Positions 53,296 through 61,918 of a DNA stretch of 64,000 nucleotides are shown piece by piece (positions within the stretch are counted from its first letter, which is position 1; the number at the start of each line of letters is the position of its first letter). The position numbers were made by a program, and so were the translations under genes. The notes under the pieces were generated by a model. The model ran no database searches and had not been told where the DNA came from. It was given only the letters and a program-made list of their open reading frames with translations. The stretch lies in NCBI GenBank assembly GCA_039029275.1, contig JBCCGL010000014.1, forward strand, positions 62,001 to 126,000, in the 5' to 3' direction. Source of the DNA: JBCCGL01 sp039029275 (GTDB lineage: Bacteria; Pseudomonadota; Gammaproteobacteria; JBCCGL01).

Positions 53296-54624
53296 ATGAC
53301 GATTTTTTCAGATCAATCGCCGGTTACCTTTAACGACGCGTTGCCGGACGAGGTCGACGTTGTGGTAATCGGCGCGGGGGTGATTGGCATTTCGACCGCA
53401 TGGTTCCTGGCCAAAAACGGACTGCGAGTGGCGGTCTGTGAAAAAGGGCGCGTGGCGGGTGAGCAGTCGAGCCGAAACTGGGGCTGGATTCGCAAACACG
53501 GCCGTGACTACGCCGAACTGCCGATCATGATGGAGAGCATCGATCTGTGGGAGCAGATCGCATCGGAGTTAAACGAGGACATCGGCTTTACCCGCAGCGG
53601 AGTCATGTATCTGGCCAAAAACGACGAGGAGTTGGCCAGGCGTGAGAGTTGGTTGCCACTGGCACGTGAACACAACCTCGACACGCGCATGTTAAGCGCG
53701 AAGGAAGTCGGCGAATTGATCCCGGGCAATCCGGGAAACTGGGCGGGCGCTTCCTACACGCCCAGCGACGGAAAGGCCGAACCCTTTGTCGCCGTGCCTG
53801 CAATCGCACGCGCGCTGCAAAACAAGGGTGTGACGATTAAAGAAAGTTGCACGGTGCGCGAACTCGAAACCCAGGCGGGCCGTGTATCCGGCGTGGTCAC
53901 TGAACACGGTCTTGTCCGCTGTCAGACGGCGGTGTGCGCTGGCGGTGCGTGGGCATCCATGTTTAGCGATCACCACGGGGCAATATTTCCGCAACTCAGC
54001 GTTCGCGCGACGGTTGCGCGTACCGAACCGACTCACGAGTTTTACGGCGGTAATGCCGCGAGTACGGACTTGTCTTTTCGACGCCGAGCAGACGGCGGGT
54101 ACACGCTCGCAGCGGTGGGTTTTTTTGATCACTTCGTCGGGCGCGACAGTTTTCGTTTTGCGAAAAAGTTTATTCCGTGTCTTTGGAAATCGAAAAAAGA
54201 TTTGATCGTGCGAACCGGCGGGATTTTTTCGCGCATGGGCGCGGCATCCCGATGGGCGGGTGATTCCGTCAGCCCGTTTGAAAATACGCGCGTACTCAAC
54301 CCCGAACCGCTGGGCGATGCCGTCGATCAAATTAAGCGCGAAAAGAACAAACTCGCGCCGCTGGCCGACGCCAAAATTGCACAGTGCTGGGCGGGCATGA
54401 TCGACGCCACTCCGGACATCGTGCCGGTGATCGATGAAGTCTCGACCATCCCTGGCTACTTTATCGCTGCTGGCATGTGCGGGCATGGATTCGGCATCGG
54501 TCCGGGCATCGGCCGCGTATTGGCGGACACCATTGCCGGTAAACCTGCCGGGCACGATATGTCGCGCTTTCGCTTCGGGCGTTTTAGTGACGGTAGCAAA
54601 ACGGATTTAGGGCCCGCTTTGTAG
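53296..54624 (+). CDS. DAO-type FAD-dependent oxidoreductase
   Basis: A 442-residue flavoenzyme of the glycine-oxidase/sarcosine-oxidase/D-amino-acid-dehydrogenase group. The FAD site is D-V-V-V-I-G-A-G-V-I-G-I-S-T; next comes Q-S-S-R-N-W-G-W-I-R, and the C-terminal G-H-G-F-G-I-G-P-G-I-G-R is intact. It likely oxidises a secondary or methylated amine or amino acid to an imine, the kind of product that RidA proteins (47623) and imine reductases (49865) handle. Last gene of the operon; the YdcF gene follows after 23 bp. Confidence 0.9.
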   Translation: MTIFSDQSPVTFNDALPDEVDVVVIGAGVIGISTAWFLAKNGLRVAVCEKGRVAGEQSSRNWGWIRKHGRDYAELPIMMESIDLWEQIASELNEDIGFTRSGVMYLAKNDEELARRESWLPLAREHNLDTRMLSAKEVGELIPGNPGNWAGASYTPSDGKAEPFVAVPAIARALQNKGVTIKESCTVRELETQAGRVSGVVTEHGLVRCQTAVCAGGAWASMFSDHHGAIFPQLSVRATVARTEPTHEFYGGNAASTDLSFRRRADGGYTLAAVGFFDHFVGRDSFRFAKKFIPCLWKSKKDLIVRTGGIFSRMGAASRWAGDSVSPFENTRVLNPEPLGDAVDQIKREKNKLAPLADAKIAQCWAGMIDATPDIVPVIDEVSTIPGYFIAAGMCGHGFGIGPGIGRVLADTIAGKPAGHDMSRFRFGRFSDGSKTDLGPAL

Positions 54625-54647
54625 CGCAAAGCATCTGCAAGCAAAAC

Positions 54648-55409
54648 ATGCTCACCCGCTACTTGTTAAAAACACTGGCGCTACCACCGGCATCTAATTT
54701 AATTCTTATCATTATCGGCTTATGCCTGTGGCGCAGTTTTCCGCGCTTTGCGCGGGTATGCGTGATTTCCGGCGTGCTGAGTTTGTGGCTGCTGTCGACA
54801 CCCTGGTTTTCCGCAAAATTAATTGCGCCGCTCGAGAATGCCTACCCAACATTGTCAGCAGGATCACGATGCGGTGATGCCCAGGCAGTCGTGGTGCTCG
54901 GGGGCGGGCTAAGGTTGGAGTCCCCTGAGTTCGAAGGCGGCATCACGCTTAAACCGCGATCACTCAATCGTACCCGCTACGCTGCATTGATAGCGGAGAA
55001 ATGCGCGTTACCTTTGTTAGTGTCGGGCGGTAAAACATTCGACCGACAGGGGAAGGCGGAGGCCGAAGTCATGCGCGATCTTGTCGCGCAATGGTCGCCA
55101 CAAACTGAGGTATGGGTTGAACAAAAGAGTCGAAATACAGCGGAAAATGCTGAAGCCTCTGCGGCGATTTTGCGCGGCAAGAATATTTCAAAAATAATTC
55201 TGGTTACCAGCGCGTATCACATCCCGCGTTCGATGAGTGCGTTTCGGGCGCAAGACCTTGACCCAACTGCGGCGCCGACTGATTTTTCGAACGTCGCGAA
55301 GCGGTCAGTTTTAAACTGGCTTCCTGATGCGGATGCGTTGGTTTATAGCGAGAGGGCGTTGCATGAGTATTTGGGGTTGGTGGTTTATCAAGTGGAGAGA
55401 TTCATTTAA
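54648..55409 (+). CDS. YdcF family (DUF218) membrane-associated protein
   Basis: A 253-residue protein with two N-terminal membrane helices (residues about 13-32 and 36-55) followed by the DUF218 domain of the ElyC/SanA/YdcF group. Visible motifs are A-V-V-V-L-G-G-G, P-L-L-V-S-G-G-K-T, S-R-N-T-A-E-N-A-E-A-S and V-T-S-A-Y-H-I-P-R-S. ElyC is linked to peptidoglycan/undecaprenyl-phosphate metabolism, and this longer membrane form is closer to ElyC than to YdcF. The 204 bp after it contain no recognised feature. Confidence 0.85.
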   Translation: MLTRYLLKTLALPPASNLILIIIGLCLWRSFPRFARVCVISGVLSLWLLSTPWFSAKLIAPLENAYPTLSAGSRCGDAQAVVVLGGGLRLESPEFEGGITLKPRSLNRTRYAALIAEKCALPLLVSGGKTFDRQGKAEAEVMRDLVAQWSPQTEVWVEQKSRNTAENAEASAAILRGKNISKIILVTSAYHIPRSMSAFRAQDLDPTAAPTDFSNVAKRSVLNWLPDADALVYSERALHEYLGLVVYQVERFI

Positions 55410-55613
55410 TTGTTTCTTCTTGACGGCGGGTTTTCAGATAAACCCTAAAAACTGATTCTTTGTCGAAATGACGATTTACCGGGTCTCTTCACGGCGGACG
55501 ATGTGCTCTCTTTTGGCAAAAAAAGAAAGTACCTACAGAAATTGTTCGCGCCTGGAACCCGCCTTGCTCAAACAGCCAGACGCAAAAAGTAAAATCGCGA
55601 GCCTGGATTTGTT

Positions 55614-56051
55614 CTATCTGTCCGTTATCTTCTCAACCAACCAAGGATTCAAAACTTCCAAATCTTCCACTTCAAAATCAGTCGTATTCCTCGTCACAAG
55701 CCTCATCCGATGCACTATCGCACTGGCAGCGATCAATGCATCGCGTTCTGATCGCGGATTGGGAATATGCAGTCGGGCGCAATCACGGGCAACGGCAGTG
55801 TCTACGGGAATTATTCGGTCCTCGAATTCTGGCAGTACTTGATTCTCGAACCAGTCACGAAGTAACTCGCCTTGTGCTTGATCCCGGCGTTCGATTTGCA
55901 ACACGCCCATTTCCAATTCCATAACGGAAATTGCGGACAGAAACAGCTGATTTGCATCAACGGCCTCAGCCCACGCCAATACATTGGGATCGGTTTTTCC
56001 GGAGCGGGCTTTTCGCAGTTCCGAAATGACGTTCGTGTCAATTAAAAACAC
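55614..56051 (-). CDS. PIN-domain toxin (VapC/FitB-like)
   Basis: A 145-residue PIN ribonuclease of a type II toxin-antitoxin pair. The acidic residues that hold Mg are present: D5 in L-I-D-T-N-V-I-S-E-L, Glu in V-M-E-L-E-M-G-V, Asp in R-S-E-R-D-A-L-I-A-A, and Asp in T-R-N-T-T-D-F. The opening N-V-I-S-E-L-R-K is typical of FitB-type members. The start is GTG at 56051, 2 bp after the antitoxin stop. Likely cleaves tRNA or mRNA when the antitoxin is degraded. Confidence 0.92.
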   Translation of the reverse strand: MFLIDTNVISELRKARSGKTDPNVLAWAEAVDANQLFLSAISVMELEMGVLQIERRDQAQGELLRDWFENQVLPEFEDRIIPVDTAVARDCARLHIPNPRSERDALIAASAIVHRMRLVTRNTTDFEVEDLEVLNPWLVEKITDR

Positions 56052-56053
56052 GC

Positions 56054-56305
56054 TTAAAGTTCAGCAGGCTGTGAATGAATGTTCACGCGCGGCGGGTCGA
56101 AATCACTATTATCCGGTTTCGTCATTGCTATCGACTCAACAATGCTGCGCTGTTGCGTGGTCAGACGCTGGTAGTCATCAAAGCTAAGTAATACGTGTGC
56201 GGGTTTGCCGCGGTCTGTTATCACCACTGGTCCGCTTTGCGCGGCTTTTTTTGCTCGCCCCAGATCCTGGTTCAGTTCTCTGCTGGATAGGGTTGTAATT
56301 GCCAT
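56054..56305 (-). CDS. Phd/YefM family antitoxin
   Basis: An 83-residue antitoxin. The N-terminal DNA-binding part has S-S-R-E-L-N-Q-D-L-G-R-A-K-K-A-A and G-P-V-V-I-T-D-R-G-K-P-A-H-V, the standard Phd/YefM pattern. The C-terminal tail is disordered and acidic (D-N-S-D-F-D-P-P) and would wrap the toxin. It precedes the PIN toxin by 2 bp and should autorepress the pair from sequences near 56306-56350, which contain short TTGTAG/CTACAA repeats that may be the operator. Confidence 0.92.
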   Translation of the reverse strand: MAITTLSSRELNQDLGRAKKAAQSGPVVITDRGKPAHVLLSFDDYQRLTTQQRSIVESIAMTKPDNSDFDPPRVNIHSQPAEL

Positions 56306-56419
56306 GTGAGCCTCCGATGCAATTCCATTAATTGTAGTAACGTTGCTACAAATAGTAAAGATCGTTCAATTCGAATCATTTTCCTGTGTTTGTACTCGGG
56401 TTCACAGGTTGGACTCTGA

Positions 56420-56456
56420 AAGAAAGAAACCCCTACGCCGAACAGGGTGTAGGGGC
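56420..56456 (-). terminator. Rho-independent terminator of the VIT-VWA gene
   Basis: On the minus strand a stem CCCCTAC / GTAGGGG (outer arms at 56449-56455 and 56430-56436) is followed by TTTCTTTCTTTC. It lies about 30 bp beyond the VIT gene stop at 56485 and stops read-through into the toxin-antitoxin promoter. Confidence 0.75.
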
Positions 56457-56484
56457 TGCACAGATTCGCAATTTCAAATCAAAA

Positions 56485-58533
56485 TCACGAAGCAATACTC
56501 CACTTTCGTCTCATCACTGTAAGTACCAACAGCACCATCAGGACGATAGCGCCGACCGATCCACCGCCGCTTCCCAATGAAGGTCGAGACGATGATGATA
56601 TCGGCTGCGATTGAGGTACCGACTGCGTTGACGGCTGCTTGCGGTCGGCACGCGCTTTTTGCTCGTTCTCAACCCGCGCTTTGTTATTGCGATCGATGCC
56701 GAGCTGATCGAAGACTTCATCGCGCACCACAATCATCGAGGTGTAGTCCGTCACCAATCCGTATTCGACGGCGGTATCGACAATCGCCTGTTTGACGTCG
56801 GCGTCCGCACCCAGATAGTCACTTCTGGCGTTGAGCTTGCGAATCTGGTTGTAGCCCCAAAGACGCTCAAGCTCGGGATGACTTGTATCTGATTCCGGCA
56901 AGATAAAGGTTGCGCGGTAGACTTTGCTCTCGGCGCCGACGCGCGCTTTGAACTCAACCTGCATTTCACCGGCTTGATAGTAGTGACCCATCACCGTTAG
57001 CTGCTCGCCGCGATACAGCGAACCGACTTTTGAGTGAATGATATTTTTTGCGCGGCCACCGCTTATGTCGACATCGAAATCGCGAAACGCGTGGTGCGTC
57101 ATTTTACTGGTGGCCTGCATCAGCTGGCCGATCACATCGTCCGAATTGGAAACAGATGCCGAATAGCCGTTGGAAATAGCAGTCATTTCTTCGAGCAGCG
57201 GTCGGTTCGCGCTGTTGCCCATAATGAACGTGAACATTCGAACGTCGCGTTTTTCCAGCAACTTTAAGAACTGTTTCTTCTCGGTAACGCCGACATTGGC
57301 GACGCCGTCGGTGACCAGCACAATCGCGCTGGGGCGGTCGGCATCCGCACGCGAAAGCGCTTGATCAAGTCCGGCGTAAAGATTGGTGCCGCCCTCGGGT
57401 TTCCAGTTTTCCAGTCGTTTAATCGCCGATTCGACGTTTGCAGCGTCGGCGGGCAAGAAACCACCGGTCAGGTTTTTGGCTGAATTGTTAAACAGCACGA
57501 TTCTGAAGCGGTCGTTCAAGCGCAGTTTTTTTAGACCTTGACGAACGCCTTCTGCCAGCGACGCGTATTTGCCTTGCATCGAGCCGGACACGTCCAGCAC
57601 GAACGTCCAGTCACTGCCTTGCTGGATCGGCTTGAGATCATCGCCCGGCGTGATGGTAAACATAAACGTGCCGCGCGAGCCGCCTGTGCCTTGCGGATCG
57701 CGATATACGATCATATCTGCCGAACCGGGCAAGCCGTCTGCCAGTCGCCAATACACGACGATGTCCTTATCCAGTCGAATAATATTCTGCGGCTCCAACG
57801 GCTGCGTGTTCGAGCCAGCGCCCGTCTCTTCATCGAACTGTTGAGCACCGCTGCTATTGGCGAGGGTTGCATTCCACTCACTGCTGTTTATCTTGCTCAA
57901 AACAGCGCCGGCATGTTGCGGCAGTCGAACGGCGTCAATCGGGTAGGCCGAGCGCAAATGAAAGTCGAAGTTGAAGCTTTCGCTGACCACATCATTGCGC
58001 GTCCAGAACGCGGCTTTTTCTTCATCGACACCGCCTTCTTCAAGCGGATAGACGTAGCGGCCAACGTTGCTGTCGATCATCGCGGCCTGCACGTAAACAA
58101 GACGGATTTTGACATCGTCTCGCGGCAGCACCGGCGTCACGCTGATGTCGAAGGTTTTGTACTCGTCCTGTTCCACGATCGCGGCGTCGCGGCCCGCTTG
58201 CTGCTCCTGCTGGTAGATTTCGCGCGCACGCTGTTTCTCGACGACTTCGCCCACGACCGGCTGCCCGTCGATCCAGTAAATGAACTCACCGACCGCGGCA
58301 TGCTCGGGTACCGGGAATGAATAAATCGCCTCCAGCTGCGCCTCGTTCGGGTTGTGGAATACCTGCTCGACCGAGGTGGTCACGTACGCTCCGTAAACGG
58401 TGACATCCACGTGATGCTGCTTGATTTGCAAATCCTGATATTGACTGTTAACCGGCTTGAGCAAACCCGCGCTGTGCGCAATCGGCGCCGCCAGCATCAG
58501 TACAACCGCGCTGATTCGATAGAAAAATTTCAT
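56485..58533 (-). CDS. VIT and VWA domain surface protein with GlyGly-CTERM tail
   Basis: A 682-residue exported protein from the ATG at 58533 (GAGGG site before it). Order of parts: signal peptide (M-K-F-F-Y-R-I-S-A-V-V-L-M-L-A), VIT domain (residues about 25-150, with V-E-Q-V-F-H-N-P-N-E and Y-S-F-P-V-P), a linker, a VWA domain with intact MIDAS (F-V-L-D-V-S-G-S-M and later L-V-T-D-G-V-A), a C-terminal region, a Ser/Gln-rich spacer and the tail G-S-G-G-G-S-V-G followed by a hydrophobic helix and R-R-K-W. That tail is the GlyGly-CTERM signal cut by rhombosortase. The body is like the marine sortase-target proteins (TIGR03788), but no sortase gene is nearby. Confidence 0.88.
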   Translation of the reverse strand: MKFFYRISAVVLMLAAPIAHSAGLLKPVNSQYQDLQIKQHHVDVTVYGAYVTTSVEQVFHNPNEAQLEAIYSFPVPEHAAVGEFIYWIDGQPVVGEVVEKQRAREIYQQEQQAGRDAAIVEQDEYKTFDISVTPVLPRDDVKIRLVYVQAAMIDSNVGRYVYPLEEGGVDEEKAAFWTRNDVVSESFNFDFHLRSAYPIDAVRLPQHAGAVLSKINSSEWNATLANSSGAQQFDEETGAGSNTQPLEPQNIIRLDKDIVVYWRLADGLPGSADMIVYRDPQGTGGSRGTFMFTITPGDDLKPIQQGSDWTFVLDVSGSMQGKYASLAEGVRQGLKKLRLNDRFRIVLFNNSAKNLTGGFLPADAANVESAIKRLENWKPEGGTNLYAGLDQALSRADADRPSAIVLVTDGVANVGVTEKKQFLKLLEKRDVRMFTFIMGNSANRPLLEEMTAISNGYSASVSNSDDVIGQLMQATSKMTHHAFRDFDVDISGGRAKNIIHSKVGSLYRGEQLTVMGHYYQAGEMQVEFKARVGAESKVYRATFILPESDTSHPELERLWGYNQIRKLNARSDYLGADADVKQAIVDTAVEYGLVTDYTSMIVVRDEVFDQLGIDRNNKARVENEQKARADRKQPSTQSVPQSQPISSSSRPSLGSGGGSVGAIVLMVLLVLTVMRRKWSIAS

Positions 58534-58788
58534 AACAATGCCCTCAAATAGTTGATTGAAGAGACTGCTGTCTCGCGGGGCATTTTGTTCATCTGGCGTC
58601 GAGACAAAATTGATTTCCGAAGAGTCTCGTTTGCTGCTACCGACGGTATCGAAGCGGGTAACTTGTGAATACGTGTGCGTGCATTCCTGTGGAGTCTTCA
58701 CACGGTTCGTTTCAGATGATTGACACAGAATCGAGCGGCGGCTAATATTTCGGAACGATCATTCCATTAACTGACTCAGAGGATCACA

Positions 58789-59334
58789 ATGTCATCACAT
58801 GCAGCGCTTATGCCCCGCGAGGCCGTGCCTTCACTAGACCTGTCGCTGGCTGGCGGCGGGGACTGGTCACTGGCCGACCAAAACCCGGAAAACTTTACCC
58901 TCGTCGTGTTCTACCGTGGCCGCCACTGCCCGATCTGTTCCATGTACCTGGGTGATTTGAACCGCAAAGCTGCCGATTTCGCCGAGCGCGGCGTGAATAT
59001 CGTCGTCGCTTCAACTGACACGGAAGATCGTGCCGTTGACGCAAAATCCGAGTGGAAGCTGGACAATCTCGACATCGCCTACGGTATGACGATTGAAAAA
59101 TCGCGCGAGTGGGGTCTGTACGTGTCCACCAGTCGCGGCAAAACGTCAATCGGTATCGAAGAGCCCGAGCTGTTTAGCGAACCCGGCGTTTTTCTTATCC
59201 GCCCTGACGGCACCTTGTACTACGGCGCCACCCAGACCATGCCGTTCGCGCGTCCCGGTTTTGCCGATTTGCTCAAAGCAGTCGAGTTCGCCGTCGCGAA
59301 TGACTACCCCGCGCGCGGTGAAGTGGCCGCATAG
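58789..59334 (+). CDS. Peroxiredoxin-like protein (AhpC/TSA family)
   Basis: A 181-residue thioredoxin-fold peroxidase-like protein. The active segment is V-V-F-Y-R-G-R-H-C-P-I-C-S-M-Y, where the CPIC replaces the classical single peroxidatic Cys context. It may act as a peroxidase or a thiol reductase. A 255-bp spacer upstream of it (58534-58788) is shared with the divergent VIT gene and contains no other gene. It is followed after 17 bp by a TetR regulator on the same strand; the pair is probably one operon, with the regulator sensing oxidative or electrophile stress. Confidence 0.85.
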   Translation: MSSHAALMPREAVPSLDLSLAGGGDWSLADQNPENFTLVVFYRGRHCPICSMYLGDLNRKAADFAERGVNIVVASTDTEDRAVDAKSEWKLDNLDIAYGMTIEKSREWGLYVSTSRGKTSIGIEEPELFSEPGVFLIRPDGTLYYGATQTMPFARPGFADLLKAVEFAVANDYPARGEVAA

Positions 59335-59351
59335 TACAGCGACTGAAGAAC

Positions 59352-59951
59352 ATGCCGCGCACAAAAGCGTTTGATGAGGACACTGCATTGCACAGCGCGA
59401 TGCAGTTGTTCTGGAAACAGGGCTACCACGCCACGTCGATGCAGCAATTGCTGGATGCTACGGGGTTGAGCCGAAGCAGTCTGTATGAAACGTTTGGTGG
59501 GAAGGAAGCGCTTTTTCTCGCCGCGATTGAGCGCTACCTTAACGAAATCAATCGCGTCAGGGTGCAGGCCATGCTGAATGATCCATCGCCGCGATGTGGC
59601 ATCGAGGCGTTTTTCAGCGGGATTGTCGAATTCGCCGTTGGTGATGCTAAAAAACTCGGTTGCATGATGACCAACTCGGCGATCGAATTTGGCTCGGGTA
59701 AAGGCCCAATCGAGGATCGGATTTTTGGTGTTTTCAAGGCCGTCGAAGAAGCCTTTGTCACAACCGTCGAGCGGGGTCAGCAGCTTGGAGAAATTCCACA
59801 CAGGCAGACGCCCAGAGAGTTGGCACGATTTCTAATGACGCAGGTGCAGGGCGTGCGGGTGATGTCACGAGTGAATCCTGAGAGGGACTGGCTGCAAAGT
59901 GCTGTGTCAGTGGCGCTTTGTGTGATCAGAAAGAGCGAGAAGGCGGCTTGA
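59352..59951 (+). CDS. TetR family regulator
   Basis: A 199-residue TetR regulator with HTH F-D-E-D-T-A-L-H-S-A-M-Q-L-F-W-K-Q-G-Y, then S-M-Q-Q-L-L-D-A-T-G-L-S and S-R-S-S-L-Y-E-T-F-G-G-K. The C-terminal domain (TetR_C_16-like) holds two cysteines, in S-P-R-C-G-I and L-G-C-M-M-T-N-S-A. The second context (G-C-M-M-T-N) recurs in YxaF/NemR-like regulators of quinone or electrophile response. It is coupled to the peroxiredoxin-like gene. Confidence 0.9.
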   Translation: MPRTKAFDEDTALHSAMQLFWKQGYHATSMQQLLDATGLSRSSLYETFGGKEALFLAAIERYLNEINRVRVQAMLNDPSPRCGIEAFFSGIVEFAVGDAKKLGCMMTNSAIEFGSGKGPIEDRIFGVFKAVEEAFVTTVERGQQLGEIPHRQTPRELARFLMTQVQGVRVMSRVNPERDWLQSAVSVALCVIRKSEKAA

Positions 59952-60121
59952 TTGGTGAGTCAATATTGACTTTGTTGTGTCAATCGGCAGTTAACGCCGG
60001 CTCGCGTTCAGGCGTTGCACGGGATATTTAATTGCGCGTTCAAGCGACTTTGAAGTATTCTGCATCGCTCATAAAAAAGTGTAAAAGGTAAGAGCAATTC
60101 AACGAGCAACAGGAGGAAAAG

Positions 60122-61228
60122 ATGAGTATTAGTAATTCACGCCGCAAGTTTTTGCGTAGTTCTACCGCGGTTGCCACCGCTGCTGCTGCGGGCACGCTAG
60201 CCGCACCAGCAATTGTCAATGCTGCACCGGTTACCCTGAAAATGCAGGCTGCCTGGGGTGGCGGGATTTTTCTCGAGAACGCCAAGGCATATGTCGACCG
60301 CGTTAACGCGATGGCCGGAGATGCCCTGAAAATCGAACTGCTACCGGTTAACTCGGTGGTCAAAACAAGCCAGATGCAGGACGCGGTGCACCGTGGCGTT
60401 CTGGATGCCGCGCACTACGTACCGGCCTACTGGTACTCAAAATCACCTGTCGCATCACTGTTCGGCACCGGGCCATGCTTTGGCTGGTCATCGCAAGAAG
60501 TGCTGGGTTGGGTTCACTACGGTGGTGGTCAGGAACTGTTCGACGAACTGATGGGCAAGCTGGGATTGAATCTGGTCAGCTTTTTCAACAGCCCGATGCC
60601 AGCGCAACCCCTTGGCTGGTTCAAAGAAGAGATCAAAGGCGCAGATCAGATGGATGGTCTGAAATACCGAACGGTAGGTTTGGCGGCTGACGTATTGCTC
60701 GAAATGGGCATGTCGGTTGTGCAACTGCCGGGTGGTGAAATCCAACCTGCGATGAAATCGGGCCTGATCGACGCCGCCGAGTTTAACAACCCCACGTCGG
60801 ATCGCGATTTTGGTATGCAGGATGTTTCCAAACACTACCACCTCGCATCGTTCCACCAGTCGCAAGAGTTCTTTGAAGTCACGTTCAACAAAAAGAAATA
60901 CGATGGATTGTCCGACGAGTTGAAGGCGATTCTCAAATACGCTTCCGAGGCCGAGAACTCAAACTTCTACTGGCACAACACGCGTCGCTATGCAGCCGAT
61001 CTGGTCAAGCTGCGCGATGAGCAGGGTGTTAACGTCTACCGAACGCCTGATTCAGTGATGTCTGAGCAACTCAAGGCGTGGGACACGGTGGTTGATCGTA
61101 TGTCCTCATCCGACCCGTTCTTTGCGAAAGTTATCGACTCGCAGAAAGCCTACGCTGAAACGGTAATGAACTACCTGAACCTGAACCAGCCGGACTACAA
61201 GCTGGCCTATAAGCACTACTTCGGTTAA
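60122..61228 (+). CDS. TRAP transporter substrate-binding protein (DctP family)
   Basis: A 368-residue periplasmic binding protein of a TRAP transporter. The leader has a twin-arginine signal, S-R-R-K-F-L-R (residues 6-12), then an Ala-rich hydrophobic run and cleavage near N-A-A-P. It opens V-T-L-K-M-Q-A-A-W-G-G-G, as in the TakP/alpha-keto-acid branch. The conserved substrate-binding Arg is in L-K-Y-R-T-V-G-L and a further pocket is N-P-T-S-D-R-D. AGGAGG precedes the ATG at 60122. First gene of a TRAP operon; the ligand is probably an organic acid. Confidence 0.92.
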   Translation: MSISNSRRKFLRSSTAVATAAAAGTLAAPAIVNAAPVTLKMQAAWGGGIFLENAKAYVDRVNAMAGDALKIELLPVNSVVKTSQMQDAVHRGVLDAAHYVPAYWYSKSPVASLFGTGPCFGWSSQEVLGWVHYGGGQELFDELMGKLGLNLVSFFNSPMPAQPLGWFKEEIKGADQMDGLKYRTVGLAADVLLEMGMSVVQLPGGEIQPAMKSGLIDAAEFNNPTSDRDFGMQDVSKHYHLASFHQSQEFFEVTFNKKKYDGLSDELKAILKYASEAENSNFYWHNTRRYAADLVKLRDEQGVNVYRTPDSVMSEQLKAWDTVVDRMSSSDPFFAKVIDSQKAYAETVMNYLNLNQPDYKLAYKHYFG

Positions 61229-61256
61229 TCCAGACAGGTAAGCTGTTCAATTAATT

Positions 61257-61280
61257 GCGGGGACCCATAGTGGTCCCCGC
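61257..61280 (+). terminator. Intergenic hairpin between TRAP binding protein and permease genes
   Basis: A 9-bp perfect stem GCGGGGACC / GGTCCCCGC with loop CATAGT lies 28 bp after the binding-protein stop. There is no good T-run, so it is more likely an attenuator or 3' mRNA stabiliser than a full terminator. Such hairpins let the binding protein be made in excess over the permease. Confidence 0.65.
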
Positions 61281-61304
61281 CGTCGTTATGAGGTGTGTGG
61301 TCGC

Positions 61305-61880
61305 GTGAAGAAGCTGGTTTATTCAATCGAAAGCCTGAGCGTCTGGGTAGGGCGCGCGTTTGGCTGGTGTATTTTGATTCTGACGTTTTCGGTGTCATAT
61401 GAAGTATTTGTTCGCTATATGTTGAATGCACCTACTGTGTGGGCATTTGACATGATGGTGCAGATGTACGGTGCGCTGTTTCTGATGGCAGGGCCTTACG
61501 CGCTGGCACAGGATTCTCACGTTCGTGGCGACGTGCTGTACCGTTTGTTTCCGGTGCGAACGCAGGCCACCATCGACTTTATTTTGTACATCTTATTTTT
61601 CTTTCCTGGCATGCTGGCGTTGTTCTGGTTCGGCGCCGAGATTGCTGCTGATTCCTGGCGCTATCAAGAGGTGAGCTGGAACAGCCCCGCGCGCATTCAG
61701 GTTTATTTTTTCAAAACGTTGATCCCTCTGGCAGGAGGCCTCCTGATTATTCAAGGTATTTCTGAGTGTATGCGCTGCTGGTTGGCCATTCGGGAAGGAC
61801 AGTGGATGGAGCGCTTAAAAGATGTGCGTGAAACAGAGGAAACTCTGATGGCGCAAGATTCAACCAACGACGCCAAGTAA
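61305..61880 (+). CDS. TRAP transporter small permease (DctQ family)
   Basis: A 191-residue four-helix membrane subunit from the GTG at 61305 (M-K-K-L-V-Y-S-I-E-S); a GAGGTG ribosome site fits this start better than the in-frame GTG at 61293. Family marks are S-Y-E-V-F-V-R-Y-M-L-N-A-P-T-V-W, G-A-L-F-L-M-A-G-P-Y-A-L and H-V-R-G-D-V. It pairs with the large permease at 61919 to form the Na+-coupled channel. Confidence 0.9.
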   Translation: MKKLVYSIESLSVWVGRAFGWCILILTFSVSYEVFVRYMLNAPTVWAFDMMVQMYGALFLMAGPYALAQDSHVRGDVLYRLFPVRTQATIDFILYILFFFPGMLALFWFGAEIAADSWRYQEVSWNSPARIQVYFFKTLIPLAGGLLIIQGISECMRCWLAIREGQWMERLKDVRETEETLMAQDSTNDAK

Positions 61881-61918
61881 CTCAATACAACTAAAACAAC
61901 GTTTCGAGAAAACAGATC

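Noticed and set aside
57538..58320. Long + strand open frame (260 codons) inside the VIT-VWA gene
   Set aside because: Antisense to a well-supported protein with intact domains; the translation has the odd His/Arg-rich composition of a shadow frame.
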